Shown here one piece after another: positions 7,882 through 17,074 of a stretch of DNA of 64,000 bases. Position 1 is the stretch's first letter. Each line of letters starts with the position of its first letter. A program made the translations under genes and the position numbers. The notes beneath the pieces were generated by a model. The model was given only the letters and a program-made list of their open reading frames with translations. It was not told the DNA's origin and made no database searches. Origin of the DNA: an uncultured Chloroflexota bacterium (GTDB lineage: Bacteria; Chloroflexota; Limnocylindria; Limnocylindrales; CSP1-4); assembly GCA_903822495.1 (NCBI GenBank), contig CAIJPD010000022.1, positions 112,784 through 176,783 on the forward strand. Direction: 5' to 3'.

Positions 7882-8895
7882 TCAATCGCGCCAGCGGAAT
7901 CCGAGTCCGGCGAGGGCGCCGACCAGCTCGCCGCAGCGAATTCCTTGCTCCGGCACCAGCCCACCAAAGAGACCGCGGGCCTCCGTGACCGGCCCAGCGG
8001 ACGGCTCGAAGCCCTCTGTGAAGCCCTCGTAGTAGACGAGTTGGTCCACCCCCGCGAGGGAGGCCGCGGCCAGCTGGAGGACAGCCATGAGCACGCGATC
8101 ACCGCGGAAAGCTCCGCCGCCCCAGTGCCCGGTGTGGATGATGGTCGCAGCGGCCCCAACGGTCACTCTCGCCTCGACCGCCGCCGCACGGAACCCGCTG
8201 TACGCCGCGGAGAGCGTCCATTCGATCTGGTCACGCGTGTACGGCGCACCCCGATGGCTTTGGGCCGCGATCGCCAGGATGTTCGAGATGGTGGGCGGGA
8301 CGAGCCGTGTGGCTGCCTTGGCCACGACGTCGGGCGTCGCGGCGGGGAAGCTCCTGCCGTAGAGACCATCCGGGCGACCGGCGGCAGCGTCCGGCTGGGT
8401 GTCGATCCGCGCGCGACGTTCGGCGCCGCGGACGAGGACAGGTGTCGGTCGATCCTCAACGACCGTGCGCGCGATCGCGCCCTCAGCCAACAGGGCCTCC
8501 CGCACGGAAGCCAGCACCGGATGCTCGGCAACCTGGAGCTCGTCCTGGGCCGCCGAGCCCCCGGCATACCAGCCGAACAGGGGCCAGGCGGCGAAGTTGA
8601 GGTGCCAGACGAATGCCCCCGGTAGTTCGGGCTCTCGCGCGTAGTCGAAGAAGCCCGGGACTTGACTCAGGACTCCCGGCGCCAGCGGGAGGACTCGTTC
8701 GGGGAGCGGGAGCTCCGGCCAGCGCGAGTACTCGATCCGGCCCGCGATGGCGGAGCCGGGCGGGCAGGCGATATCGAACACGACCTGCTTGTTCGAGTTG
8801 GTCCAGTGCGGCGGGTGGTCGGCCACCAGTCGCGCGGCATCCCAGGTTCGCCGCTCGACCGGTGCCTCCGCGGTCAGGTCGTCAGGACTCTGCAC
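7882..8895 (-). CDS. PARG-like ADP-ribose-processing protein
   Basis: A 337-residue protein with two blocks recalling the catalytic half of poly(ADP-ribose) glycohydrolase. LNFAAWPLFGWYAGG...QDEL (residues 99-120) parallels the PARG segment in which VDFAN, a Gly triplet and QEE hold the catalytic glutamates. HTGHWGGGAFRGDRVL (254-269), followed by a hydrophobic helix and VYYE, parallels the C-terminal TGNWGCGAFGGD block. The catalytic triad reads QDE, not QEE, and the Gly loop is altered, so activity is uncertain. It follows the YhaN-like gene by 79 bp, suggesting a link to DNA-damage signalling. Confidence 0.6.
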   Translation of the reverse strand: MQSPDDLTAEAPVERRTWDAARLVADHPPHWTNSNKQVVFDIACPPGSAIAGRIEYSRWPELPLPERVLPLAPGVLSQVPGFFDYAREPELPGAFVWHLNFAAWPLFGWYAGGSAAQDELQVAEHPVLASVREALLAEGAIARTVVEDRPTPVLVRGAERRARIDTQPDAAAGRPDGLYGRSFPAATPDVVAKAATRLVPPTISNILAIAAQSHRGAPYTRDQIEWTLSAAYSGFRAAAVEARVTVGAAATIIHTGHWGGGAFRGDRVLMAVLQLAAASLAGVDQLVYYEGFTEGFEPSAGPVTEARGLFGGLVPEQGIRCGELVGALAGLGFRWRD

Positions 8896-8974
8896 GATTT
8901 GCGCTCCCTGCTCAGCCAGCGACCGAGGGTTGCAGCCGCAGAAACCCCCCGGATCACTCGGAGGCTCCGCAACC

Positions 8975-11900
8975 TCACCCCCCGCCCGCCGCCGCCAGCG
9001 CGTCCGCCACCGTCCGGAGGCGTGGCAGCTGCAGCTCCAGGTCCGGCGTCAGTGGGACCTCGGGGTGGCAGGTGAAGTACAGGACCTGGTGGCGGGCGGC
9101 CAGGTCCGCGATGGACTTGGCGGCCAGCGCGGCCCGTTCGTTGTCAAAGTTCACGAGGATGTCGTCCATGACGATGGGCAGCGGCTCGGCGTTCTGGGCG
9201 AAATGCTCCAGCAGGCCAAAGCGGATGGCCAGGTAGAGCTGCTGGGCGGTGCCGGTGGACAGGTCTTCAATCGCCACGATGGTCCCGTCGCCGTGCTCCA
9301 CGGCCTGCACCTGGCTGCCGACCGGCGCCACGATCCGGCGATAGCGGCCCGCCGTCCACTCGCGGAAGTACGCCTCGGCCGTCTTGAACACCGCCGGGCG
9401 GTGCTCGGCCTCGTACGCGCTCCGGGCGGTGCTCAGCACGTGGCGGGCCACGCTGTAGGTGGCCCACTCCACGGCCTTGGCATCCAGCCGGGCCTGCAGG
9501 TCCTCGCCGGCCTGGCGGTCGGTGGTGGCGGCGACGTCCTTCTCCATCCGATCCACGGCGTCGCGCAGCTCCCCTACCCGCTCGTTCAGGCCGGTCAGTC
9601 GCGCCTCCAACTCCTCGCTGGTGATCCGGCACTCGGCATACGCCGCCTCTGCGCGGCCGACGTCGTCCAGGGATTCCAGCTCCTCGCGAAGCCGCTCCAG
9701 CGCCTGCCCGGGACCGGACAGGGTCTGGAGGTTGGTGGTGCCCGCGTCAACCACCGCGTCAAGCTGCCGGGCACGGTCGGAGATGGCGATGCGGTCGCGC
9801 AGCGCGGCGGTGTCCGGGACGCCCTGCTGCAGGAGCAGATCGGCGAGGGCCCCCTGGGCCGCATCGGCGTCGTCCTGGGCCCGGCGCCCCGCATCCTCCA
9901 GCCGTCCTGCCGTCCGGAGCGCCTCGTCGCGCTGACCGGCGGCGGCCACGGCGGCGTCACGAAGGCCCGCCAGCTGGGCCAGGACCCGCTCCAGCCCGGG
10001 CTGATCACCCGGTGCGAGGCCACCGATCGGCACGTCCAGCTCTTTGGCCTGGCCAACGACCAGCTCGAAGAACCGGGTGTGCTCGGCGCGGAGCTGGTCC
10101 GCCAGGGTCTGGCTTGCCTCCCGGGTCCGCATGGGCTGCTTGGCGGCGGTGACGGCCGCCACGACGCGCGCGGCGGTCTCGCAGTCGATGCCGGGGTTCA
10201 GGCCATGGCCCGAAAGCCACTGGGCCCACTCCCCCTGCGCGGCGTCCTGCGCCGTGTGCATGTCGCCCACGCGCTCCGAGGCCTCTCCCAGCGCCTGCCG
10301 CCGGGCGGCGGCCTGGGCACGAACATCCGCGGCCTGCACCGCGAGCCCCTGGGTCCGTGCGGCCCGACCTCGGGCCTCGGCCAGCTGGCGTCCGAGCGCG
10401 TCGATCGCATCCGGGGTCGCACCGTCCGGAAGCCCCGCCGCTCGAGCCGCCTCCGCCACGCCGGCCTCCGCGGTGGCCGCGGCCACATCCTGGCCTGCGG
10501 CGGCGACGAGGAGTGCCTCGGCCTCTTCGGCCAGGCGGACCGCTCGATCGCATTGGGCGGCCAGGTCGGACACCGCGCCGGCATCCGCGTCGGGCGCCAG
10601 CCCAACGGCCGCCGCCAACCCGGCCCGCTGCGCGCGGAGCCGGGTCATGGGCTCGGCCATCGCCACCGGTGATCCGGCGACCAACGGCTCCCCCTGGGAC
10701 CTGGTTCGTTGCCAGACCAGGACGGCGCCCGCCAGGCCCAGGAGCAGCGCACCGGCGGCCAGCAGGGGGCTCCCCAGCGCCAAAAGGACGAAGGCGACCA
10801 GGATGCCGCCCAGCCCGATGACCAACGGAACCCAGGAGGGGGCTGCCGGCGATGGCTGGCGGACCGTGGGCGCCGGCAACGACGCCAGCATCTCCTCGCG
10901 CGCCATGACGTCCTGGAGCGACCGGACATCCCTGGCAACCTCGCGCCACGGACGCCCGGCCGGGCTGGCGGGAACCGTGGCCGCCTTCGCCTCGGCGGTC
11001 GCCCTGGCCTGGGCGGCGACGCCAATCGCGTTGCTCCGGACCGCGACAGCCGTTCGCAGATTCTCGACGGCAGGCTGGAGGCGCTCGATGGGCGGCAGCG
11101 CGGCCGCCTCGTCCTTGATGGCCTGGATCTCGCCGTCGAGTCGCTCGGCGTCGCGCCCCAACGTCGCGACGGCTCGTTCCAGCTCGGCCCGCGCCGCCTC
11201 CGCCCCGGCCAGTGCCTTGTCCGCCCGATCCAGCAGGAGGCGGAAGTGGCCGGTGATCGCCGTCTCCACCGCGACCGAATCGTCGAACGACTCGACCCGC
11301 CCCTCGGTCCAGTCCGGACCCAGCCGGCGCAGCGCCTCGCTCAGCTCCCGCTTCTGGGTCTCCAGGTCCCGCGTGACGGTCTCGAGCTGCTTGCTCCGCT
11401 CGCGATCCCGGATGGCGTCTCGGGCCAGCTCCTCCAGGGTCGCACGGTGATCCAGCACGACGGGATCCACGCGGATTCCCTCGATGGTCCGGCGCTGAAC
11501 GGCGAGCTCCTCGGTGGCCTGGACCAGCCGATCCTGCGCTTCCTGGCTCCGGGCCTCGACCCTGACGAGGTCCGTGGCGACGCCGGCATCCAGGATCGAC
11601 ACGGTGCCCAGCTGGGCCCGCTCCGCGAGGGCATCTCGCACCTGAATCCACGACGGCCAGGCCTTGATGTGGCGGTCATGCCGGCGCAGATCCTCGGCGC
11701 TGGCCCGCTGCTCGTCCATGGCCCGCTGGCGCCCCTGCTCGGCGTCCTTGAGGGACCGGACGGTCTCGGCGTACTCCTCCGGGAGGTCGCGGCCCAGGCG
11801 CGCGGTGACCTCCTCCAGCTTGCGGAGGAGGCCGTTGATGACGGGTGTGCTGCCGCCACCCTTGAACAGCTCGGCCGCCTTGGCGCCCAGGCCGTTCTCC

Positions 11901-12376
11901 GCGTCGACCGCGGAGACGGACCCCAGGCCCAGGCCGGCGCCGTAGATCCGGGCGGAGACCTCCTTGCCCGCCAGGTTCTCGAAGGCCGCGAGCTCCGCCA
12001 GGCCAAAGGCGAACACGTTCCGATAGAGCGCCGAATCGACGCCCTGCAGGAGGCGGGCGAGCTCCTCCGAACCACGGTCGACGCCGTCCTCGCCCAGCAC
12101 CTTGACCACACCCTGGCCGCCGCGCTCGCCGTAGCGCTCGATTCTCATGAGCCGGTCATCGGCCATGCGGACGGTCAGGCGCCCGCCGCGCCGGCCCCCC
12201 GCCATGGCGGCGTAGCGCCTGGTCTCGAAGCCGAACAGGATGGCGCGAACAAACGCCAGCAGCGATGTCTTGCCCGCCTCGTTCAGCCCACGCACGAGCG
12301 TGAGTCCGGGTGCCGGCACCAGCGTCTTCTGGCTGATGAGGCCAAACCCGTCGACATGGATCTCTTCGATGCGCAT
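8975..12376 (-). CDS. YhaN-type SMC-like ATPase (SbcC relative)
   Basis: A 1,133-residue protein opening MRIEEIHVDGFG with Walker A GLNEAGKTS (30-38). A long alpha-helical, coiled-coil middle follows, interrupted by two hydrophobic segments near 515-560 (LVIGLGGILVAFVLLALG). The C-terminal half-site holds the signature EDLSTGTAQQL near 1036 and Walker B PIVMDDI near 1066. This is the YhaN architecture: an SbcC/Rad50-like ATPase with a membrane hairpin at the position of the usual hook. It should form a DNA-end-processing complex with the phosphoesterase encoded five bases upstream. Confidence 0.9.
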   Translation of the reverse strand: MRIEEIHVDGFGLISQKTLVPAPGLTLVRGLNEAGKTSLLAFVRAILFGFETRRYAAMAGGRRGGRLTVRMADDRLMRIERYGERGGQGVVKVLGEDGVDRGSEELARLLQGVDSALYRNVFAFGLAELAAFENLAGKEVSARIYGAGLGLGSVSAVDAENGLGAKAAELFKGGGSTPVINGLLRKLEEVTARLGRDLPEEYAETVRSLKDAEQGRQRAMDEQRASAEDLRRHDRHIKAWPSWIQVRDALAERAQLGTVSILDAGVATDLVRVEARSQEAQDRLVQATEELAVQRRTIEGIRVDPVVLDHRATLEELARDAIRDRERSKQLETVTRDLETQKRELSEALRRLGPDWTEGRVESFDDSVAVETAITGHFRLLLDRADKALAGAEAARAELERAVATLGRDAERLDGEIQAIKDEAAALPPIERLQPAVENLRTAVAVRSNAIGVAAQARATAEAKAATVPASPAGRPWREVARDVRSLQDVMAREEMLASLPAPTVRQPSPAAPSWVPLVIGLGGILVAFVLLALGSPLLAAGALLLGLAGAVLVWQRTRSQGEPLVAGSPVAMAEPMTRLRAQRAGLAAAVGLAPDADAGAVSDLAAQCDRAVRLAEEAEALLVAAAGQDVAAATAEAGVAEAARAAGLPDGATPDAIDALGRQLAEARGRAARTQGLAVQAADVRAQAAARRQALGEASERVGDMHTAQDAAQGEWAQWLSGHGLNPGIDCETAARVVAAVTAAKQPMRTREASQTLADQLRAEHTRFFELVVGQAKELDVPIGGLAPGDQPGLERVLAQLAGLRDAAVAAAGQRDEALRTAGRLEDAGRRAQDDADAAQGALADLLLQQGVPDTAALRDRIAISDRARQLDAVVDAGTTNLQTLSGPGQALERLREELESLDDVGRAEAAYAECRITSEELEARLTGLNERVGELRDAVDRMEKDVAATTDRQAGEDLQARLDAKAVEWATYSVARHVLSTARSAYEAEHRPAVFKTAEAYFREWTAGRYRRIVAPVGSQVQAVEHGDGTIVAIEDLSTGTAQQLYLAIRFGLLEHFAQNAEPLPIVMDDILVNFDNERAALAAKSIADLAARHQVLYFTCHPEVPLTPDLELQLPRLRTVADALAAAGGG

Positions 12377-12381
12377 GGCCC

Positions 12382-13698
12382 CTACCCCTCATCCGCCAGG
12401 CGGTCCACGACAAGCGCCTCGGCGGCGTCCAGCACCGCCACCAGGTCGGCCCCGTGCGGGCGGTGCGCCCTGAGGGGGGACCGCGCGCGGGTATTCGCAT
12501 ACAGGTCGTCGAGCACGCTGTCCAGCCCGGCCGCCCGCCCCTCGGCCGTGTCGGCCGTCCCACCGCCGCCGGCGTCGCCCGCGACGCCCGCGAGAAGTTC
12601 CGCGCGGGTGGTCGCGAACAGTCGCAGCACGCCGCCGAGGAAGTCGTCCGCCTGCCGCCTGGCCTCGATGTCCATCTCGGGCCGCGTGGCGTTGCGCAGG
12701 GACTCCACCCAGGCGAAGGGGGAGGCCGATCCCAGGTTCTCCCGGCTCACCTGGAGGATGCCGTTGAGCGTCCCCGGCTGCAGCAGCTCCCGGTGCATGG
12801 GCCCGCGGCCGGTGAGGGTGACGCGCGCGACCACCGACCGCTCGGCCGTGGAACGCGCCTGGTCCACCGCGCCGGCCACCGCGTCCGCGATCCCCTCCTC
12901 GGTGGTGATCCCCGCGATGGCGACGGACAGGAGCTGCCAGCGAACCTCGTCCACGGCCCGGAACTCCGGCAGGATCTCGCCGGAGTCCTTGGCGGTCACC
13001 AAGTAGCAGCCACGAGGCTCCGTCTCTCCGGGGTCGCGGCCCTGCGGGTTGCCGCAGTAGACGGCCGTGGGGCGCTCGGCCGAGAGGACCTGGTGTCGAT
13101 GGATGTGGCCCAGCGCCCAGTAGTCCATCCCGGACCGTCGCAGGTCGTCCAGCGTGCACGGGGCGTAGTTGCCTGCCGAGAGGTCCCCGCCCACGTTGGC
13201 GTGGAGCAGCCCCACGGCGAAGGGGGCGTCGGCGTCCTTGCTGAACCTGGCGGCAAGGTTGTCCTTGACGTCCCGGACGCGGTAGCCGATGCCGTAGATG
13301 CGGGCGATCTCCTGGCCATCCCTGAAGACCGGCATGGCCTCCACCCGGCTGGTGCTGAAGCGATGGGCGAGCTCCGGCCAGGTGACCGCCGGGATGCGAC
13401 CGCTCTCGTGGTCGTGGTTGCCGGTGACGACGAACGACGGGATTCCCGCATCGGCCAGGCGCCGGAGTCCGTCCCGGAAGTGCACCTGGCCCTGCAGCGT
13501 CCGGTTGGAGTTCTCGAACGCATCGCCGGCGACCAGGAAGAAGTCGACGCGCTCCTCCAGGGCCAGGTCGACGACGCGCCGCCACGCGGTCAGGGTTGAG
13601 TCGCGGAGGATGGCGCCGATGGCCGGCGGCACGTCGGTGCTGATGCCAACAAACGGGCTGTCCAGGTGCAGGTCGCCTGTGTGCAGAAACCGGAACAC
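12382..13698 (-). CDS. YhaO/SbcD-type DNA exonuclease subunit
   Basis: A 438-residue calcineurin-like phosphoesterase. The metal-binding motifs are in order: HTGDLHLDSPF (Asp9, His11), VAGDAFENSN, TGNHDHES and ALGHIHRHQ. These define the Mre11/SbcD-type Mn-dependent nuclease. The ~150 residues after the catalytic domain form the cap region that docks with the ATPase. It precedes the YhaN gene by five bases and is surely co-translated with it. Length and motif spacing are normal for the YhaO branch. Confidence 0.9.
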   Translation of the reverse strand: MFRFLHTGDLHLDSPFVGISTDVPPAIGAILRDSTLTAWRRVVDLALEERVDFFLVAGDAFENSNRTLQGQVHFRDGLRRLADAGIPSFVVTGNHDHESGRIPAVTWPELAHRFSTSRVEAMPVFRDGQEIARIYGIGYRVRDVKDNLAARFSKDADAPFAVGLLHANVGGDLSAGNYAPCTLDDLRRSGMDYWALGHIHRHQVLSAERPTAVYCGNPQGRDPGETEPRGCYLVTAKDSGEILPEFRAVDEVRWQLLSVAIAGITTEEGIADAVAGAVDQARSTAERSVVARVTLTGRGPMHRELLQPGTLNGILQVSRENLGSASPFAWVESLRNATRPEMDIEARRQADDFLGGVLRLFATTRAELLAGVAGDAGGGGTADTAEGRAAGLDSVLDDLYANTRARSPLRAHRPHGADLVAVLDAAEALVVDRLADEG

Positions 13699-13814
13699 GT
13701 CAATCCCTCCCCGGGTGCGATACGACCTTCACCAGACCACCCGCGCCGGGCACGTTGCCGATGACCGGCTCGCAGCCGCACGGCCGGCAGCCGCGCGGAC
13801 CGCAGCCGCGCCGC

Positions 13815-15056
13815 TCAGTTGGCTGGAGCACGAAACCCGATCCGGCGCTCCAGCGCCGAGCGCTCCCGGTCCACCGTGGGCAGGTCCGCCAACGTCATCT
13901 CCGCGAGCTCCGTCGTGTCGATCCGGTCGTCCTGCAGCGCCCGCTGCGCCATGTTGGCGAAGGCCTGCTCAAACGTGGAGCGGACGAAGCGGGCGTTGCC
14001 GAAGTTGGCGGTCTGCCGGGCCTCGCCGAACAGGGAGGCCAGCCGGTCCGTCGCGTCGGGCGTCACCTGGATCTGCGCCTGGCCGGCCAGCGCCAGGAAG
14101 ATCTGGACCAGCTCGGAGGTGTCGTAGTCTGGGAAGTCGATGTAGTGCGTGAAGCGGCTCCGGAGGCCCGGATTGGACTCGATGAAGTCGCGCATCAGCT
14201 CCGGATAGCCGGCGACGATGATCGCGAGGTCCTGGCGGTGGTCCTCCATCAGCTTGACCAGCTCGGCGATGGCCTCGCCGCCAAAGTCCACCCTGTCGGA
14301 GCCCGCCAGCGAATACGCCTCGTCGATGAACAGGACGCCGCCGAGCGCCCGCCCCACCACGTCCTGCACCTTCAGCGCGGTCTGGCCGACGTAGCCGGCG
14401 ACCAGGTCGGCCCGGGAGGCCTCAACGAGATGGCCCCGACTGGCGATGCCGATGGTGTTGTACAGGCGCGCGATGAGCCGGGCCACGGTGGTCTTGCCGG
14501 TCCCCGGGTCGCCGGTGAAGACGACGTGCCGGCTGGGGCTCACCTCCGGCAGGCCGTTGGCACGGCGTTCGGCGTTCATCCGCTGCACGGCCAGCAGGCG
14601 GCGCACGGCCACCTTGACGGGCCCAAGCCCCACCAGGGCATCCAGCTCGGCCAGCACCTGAGCGGTGGTCTCGCCGGCGACCGACGTGTGGGGATCAAGC
14701 TGTGGCTCGACGACCGCCGCCTGGTCCGCGGCCGGGGCCGATTCCACGGCGACCGAGCCGCCACCGGTGGCCCCCAGCAGCCGGCGACCCAGGTCGGCGC
14801 ACACGGCCATGGCTTCGTCCGTGGACGTCAGCTTGTCCAGCTCCTGCTGAGCCAGCGAGGAGACGGTGGGGGTGACGGCCGCCGTGCCGGCCGGCTCCAG
14901 CAGGTGCCGGACCGCGGCCTTGTCGATGCCCGGGGGCACGCGCCCGTCCAGCGCGACGACGAGCCCCCACAGCACGTGGCGCAGCTCCACCTCGGCGTGC
15001 GAGTGCGACTTGGCGCCGGCGATGGCCTCGTCCTGGACCTGCTCCCGGATGCTCAT
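13815..15056 (-). CDS. CbxX/CfqX (SpoVK)-type AAA+ ATPase
   Basis: A 413-residue protein. The N-terminal ~130 residues are helical and unassigned. The AAA+ module has Walker A GDPGTGKTTVARL, Walker B GVLFIDEAYSLA, sensor IIVAGYPELM and arginine finger NPGLRSRF, which is the CbxX/CfqX pattern shared by rubisco activase CbbX and the ATPases of type VII secretion (EccA). No rubisco or secretion gene is nearby, so a remodelling role for another complex is likely. The ATG overlaps the stop of the YbjN-like gene (TGATG), implying that the two proteins work together. Confidence 0.85.
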   Translation of the reverse strand: MSIREQVQDEAIAGAKSHSHAEVELRHVLWGLVVALDGRVPPGIDKAAVRHLLEPAGTAAVTPTVSSLAQQELDKLTSTDEAMAVCADLGRRLLGATGGGSVAVESAPAADQAAVVEPQLDPHTSVAGETTAQVLAELDALVGLGPVKVAVRRLLAVQRMNAERRANGLPEVSPSRHVVFTGDPGTGKTTVARLIARLYNTIGIASRGHLVEASRADLVAGYVGQTALKVQDVVGRALGGVLFIDEAYSLAGSDRVDFGGEAIAELVKLMEDHRQDLAIIVAGYPELMRDFIESNPGLRSRFTHYIDFPDYDTSELVQIFLALAGQAQIQVTPDATDRLASLFGEARQTANFGNARFVRSTFEQAFANMAQRALQDDRIDTTELAEMTLADLPTVDRERSALERRIGFRAPAN

Positions 15057-15514
15057 CAGGCGGGATCGGGGTCGGGGTCCGTGTAGCGCTTGCCGCCGAA
15101 GCGGTCGTGCACGATCTCGTCGAACTCGTCGGCGGTGGACCCGATGGTGTAGACGGCGGTGATCATCTCGGCGGGATCGATGAAGTCGCCCAGCAGCGTG
15201 TGGTCGTACACCAGGAACAGCATCCCGCCCTCTTCCTCGAACACGGTGACGCCGCCGAAGAGCCGGGCCCGGCCGTCGATGGCGGCCCAGCGAAACAGCT
15301 CCGGGGTTGGCGCCACCTTGCGCCCGAGGGGCGCCGACACGCGCACGATGGATCGCGGGTTCCCGTCGTTGTCGGGGGTCCACTCCTTGACGGTGATGAA
15401 GACCGCGGTGCTCCCGAGGTCCACCCTGAAGCCGCCGTCCTTGGTCAGGGTGACCTCGAACTCACCCACCAGGATCCGCTGGACCCGCTGGCTGGTGACA
15501 TCAACTGTGGCCAT
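15056..15514 (-). CDS. YbjN-like peptide-binding chaperone
   Basis: A 152-residue protein resembling the YbjN/type III secretion-chaperone fold: an N-terminal strand region (VGEFEVTLTKDGGFRVDLGS), then ELFRWAAIDG, GGVTVFEEEGGMLFLVYDHTLLGDF and a C-terminal helix. Such proteins bind peptides and are often paired with CbxX-type ATPases in actinobacteria, as here. ATG at 15514 is chosen because the fold starts there; the in-frame start at 15574 adds only a Cys-rich leader. It would hold substrates for the ATPase encoded next (inference from coupling). Confidence 0.65.
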   Translation of the reverse strand: MATVDVTSQRVQRILVGEFEVTLTKDGGFRVDLGSTAVFITVKEWTPDNDGNPRSIVRVSAPLGRKVAPTPELFRWAAIDGRARLFGGVTVFEEEGGMLFLVYDHTLLGDFIDPAEMITAVYTIGSTADEFDEIVHDRFGGKRYTDPDPDPA

Positions 15515-15602
15515 CAGACAACCCCCGCTGACAATTTCCTGCCCTGCCGCGCTGCAGCCCGGAACGTATCGCAACGCCGCGGCGGGGTGAAGGCGGCAAC
15601 GA

Positions 15603-15622
15603 CCGGGTAAGCCCCGGGTAAG
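15603..15622. promoter_or_regulatory. direct repeat in the divergent promoter region
   Basis: CCGGGTAAG occurs at 15603-15611 and again at 15614-15622. The repeats are 11 bp apart, one helical turn, and 23 bp upstream of the BrnT-type start. This could be a binding site for the antitoxin; no other support is visible. Confidence 0.3.
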
Positions 15623-15644
15623 GGTCGGTGACTACCGTTCCGCG

Positions 15645-15923
15645 ATGTCGAGGTACACGTGGCACCCGGAGAAGGAGCGCGGGAACGTTGCGAAGCACGG
15701 CTTGTGGTTCGAGGAGGCGGAGACCGTGACCGAAAGTGCTCTTGCCAGGTGGGTTCCAGACACCAGGGACCCTGATGATCCCGATCGCTTCGTGGTCACT
15801 GGCTACTCCGCGACCGGCAACTTGCTGGTCGTGGTAACGTCCGAGAGCGGTCCACGGCCGCGGCTCATCTCCGCACGGCGCGCCACGAAGCGCGAACGAC
15901 ATGCGTACGAAGCTCGACCCTGA
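15645..15923 (+). CDS. brnT: BrnT-type ribonuclease toxin
   Basis: A 92-residue protein with the BrnT pattern: YTWHPEKERGNVAKHGLWFEEA near the start, FVVTGYSATGNLLVVVTSE in the middle and PRLISARRATKRERHAYE at the end. BrnT toxins are RelE-fold ribonucleases active in stress and plasmid maintenance, inhibited by BrnA. The downstream gene starts 23 bases inside this one, as expected for brnTA, but its product is unusual. No good ribosome site is seen at the ATG. Length is standard. Confidence 0.85.
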   Translation: MSRYTWHPEKERGNVAKHGLWFEEAETVTESALARWVPDTRDPDDPDRFVVTGYSATGNLLVVVTSESGPRPRLISARRATKRERHAYEARP

Positions 15924-16389
15924 CGACGAGTTCTTCATCCCGGACACGAGCCACCTCGACTGGAGCAAGGCCGAGATTGGCCGGCGGGCCCGCAAGCCCG
16001 GTGAGAAGAGCGAGTACGTCCTCGACGGAGCAATCGGGTACCAGTTGCGCCTGATCCCCTCGAACAAGGTGCTCGCCCGGTTCCAAACAACGCTCGAGGC
16101 ATGGCCGGTCATCATCGCGACGGTCGAAGGCGGGCGGTCACCGCGCACGCTGGTACTCGACGTCGTCATGGAGGACGGGCGGGTGCTGCTCCTGTCGGCC
16201 GGTCCTCGGCTCGAGACGTGGGCACGCTGGAACAACGGCGAACCCAACCCGTACGTCGACCTGTGGGCCGCCCCGGAACGCCGGGTCGCCGAGGGAAGGT
16301 CCGTCGTCAGACGACGCGTCCGCACCGGTGTCGCCTTCGGTGCCGGCGAGAAGTTCCCCGTTGTCCGGCTCCACCGGAGCACCCGATGA
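15901..16389 (+). CDS. atypical BrnA-position protein, 162 aa
   Basis: The gene sits where the antitoxin brnA should be and begins plausibly (MRTKLDPDDEFFIPD, then SKAEIGRRARKPG). However, it is about twice the usual length, and I cannot find the C-terminal ribbon-helix-helix of BrnA. Residues ~45-160 form a beta-rich segment (TLVLDVVMEDGRVLLLS, VDLWAAPE) of no known family and end in a very basic tail. It overlaps the toxin gene by 23 bases and the next gene by four. It may be a replaced antitoxin or an unrelated DNA-binding partner. Confidence 0.5.
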   Translation: MRTKLDPDDEFFIPDTSHLDWSKAEIGRRARKPGEKSEYVLDGAIGYQLRLIPSNKVLARFQTTLEAWPVIIATVEGGRSPRTLVLDVVMEDGRVLLLSAGPRLETWARWNNGEPNPYVDLWAAPERRVAEGRSVVRRRVRTGVAFGAGEKFPVVRLHRSTR

Positions 16390-16727
16390 ACGAGCAGCGA
16401 ACTGACGCTCTCGCTCGCCGACACCAGCCTGGCAGCCCCTCCCTCTCGTGCGACCACGGCGATGCGCCCTGCGACGCGGCCGAAATCGCGGCCGAGCTCG
16501 CTCGCGTGCGAGCCTGGGCGGACTTCGCGGACGACCTGCTGAACGCGCACATCGCGGGCTTTGGGAGTGGCGACTGGCAGGCGGGAGAGGCGCTCGCACA
16601 TGCCCTTTTCGGGGACGACTTGCCGCCAGCGTGGTCGCGCGACCCGGAAGACCCCGCGCACGTCGTCGTCGACCCGGCCCTCTGGCCGACGCCCGGCGTT
16701 GGCAGCGAGGTAGTCCATCAGGGCTGA
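16386..16727 (+). CDS. hypothetical acidic protein, 113 aa
   Basis: A small protein that starts in the four-base overlap ATGA with the upstream gene and is therefore coupled to it. It has a His/Cys cluster (CDHGDAPC) near residue 23 followed by two predicted helices (AAEIAAELARVRAWADFADDLL and QAGEALAHALFG). No family was recognised. Its place in the brnT operon suggests an accessory protein, perhaps part of the neutralising complex; this is only context. Confidence 0.5.
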   Translation: MNEQRTDALARRHQPGSPSLSCDHGDAPCDAAEIAAELARVRAWADFADDLLNAHIAGFGSGDWQAGEALAHALFGDDLPPAWSRDPEDPAHVVVDPALWPTPGVGSEVVHQG

Positions 16728-16746
16728 TTCCGAGAGAGAGGCTTCC

Positions 16747-16992
16747 TTGACACCCACGCCTGACACCCGCCCCCGCGCGGCGGCGGCCGAAATCGACGCT
16801 GGCCGCCTGCGCGTCACCCTGACCGACGGGCGCGACGTCGGCGTCCCTACGTCGTGGTACCCGTGGCTCCACGACGCGACCGCCGAGCTGCAAGCAGACA
16901 TCACGATCATTGAGGGCGGCCTGGGGCTCTGGTGGGAGCGCCTGGACGACGGCCTCTCGGTGCCGGGCCTGCTGAGCCAGCCGCACGTCTGA
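16747..16992 (+). CDS. DUF2442-like protein, 81 aa
   Basis: The C-terminal half (TSWYPWLHDAT, then ITIIEGGLGLWWERLDDGLSVPGLL) fits the DUF2442 family, small proteins often encoded in toxin-antitoxin pairs with DUF4160 partners. Translation starts at TTG (16747) with GAGAGAGG just upstream; no ATG or GTG is available in frame. It is the fourth gene of the brnT cluster, 19 bp after the previous gene. No DUF4160 partner is seen here. Confidence 0.6.
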   Translation: MTPTPDTRPRAAAAEIDAGRLRVTLTDGRDVGVPTSWYPWLHDATAELQADITIIEGGLGLWWERLDDGLSVPGLLSQPHV

Positions 16993-17074
16993 GGTTCCGT
17001 TTCGCGCCGGGGCGCCGCCGAACAGGCGCCCGAAGGCGCCGCCACATCCCCCGGATCCCGGTACTGATCAGGAG

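Noticed and set aside
8747..10672. 641-codon plus-strand frame across the YhaN gene
   Set aside because: Shadow; the minus strand has both ATPase half-sites and the expected length.
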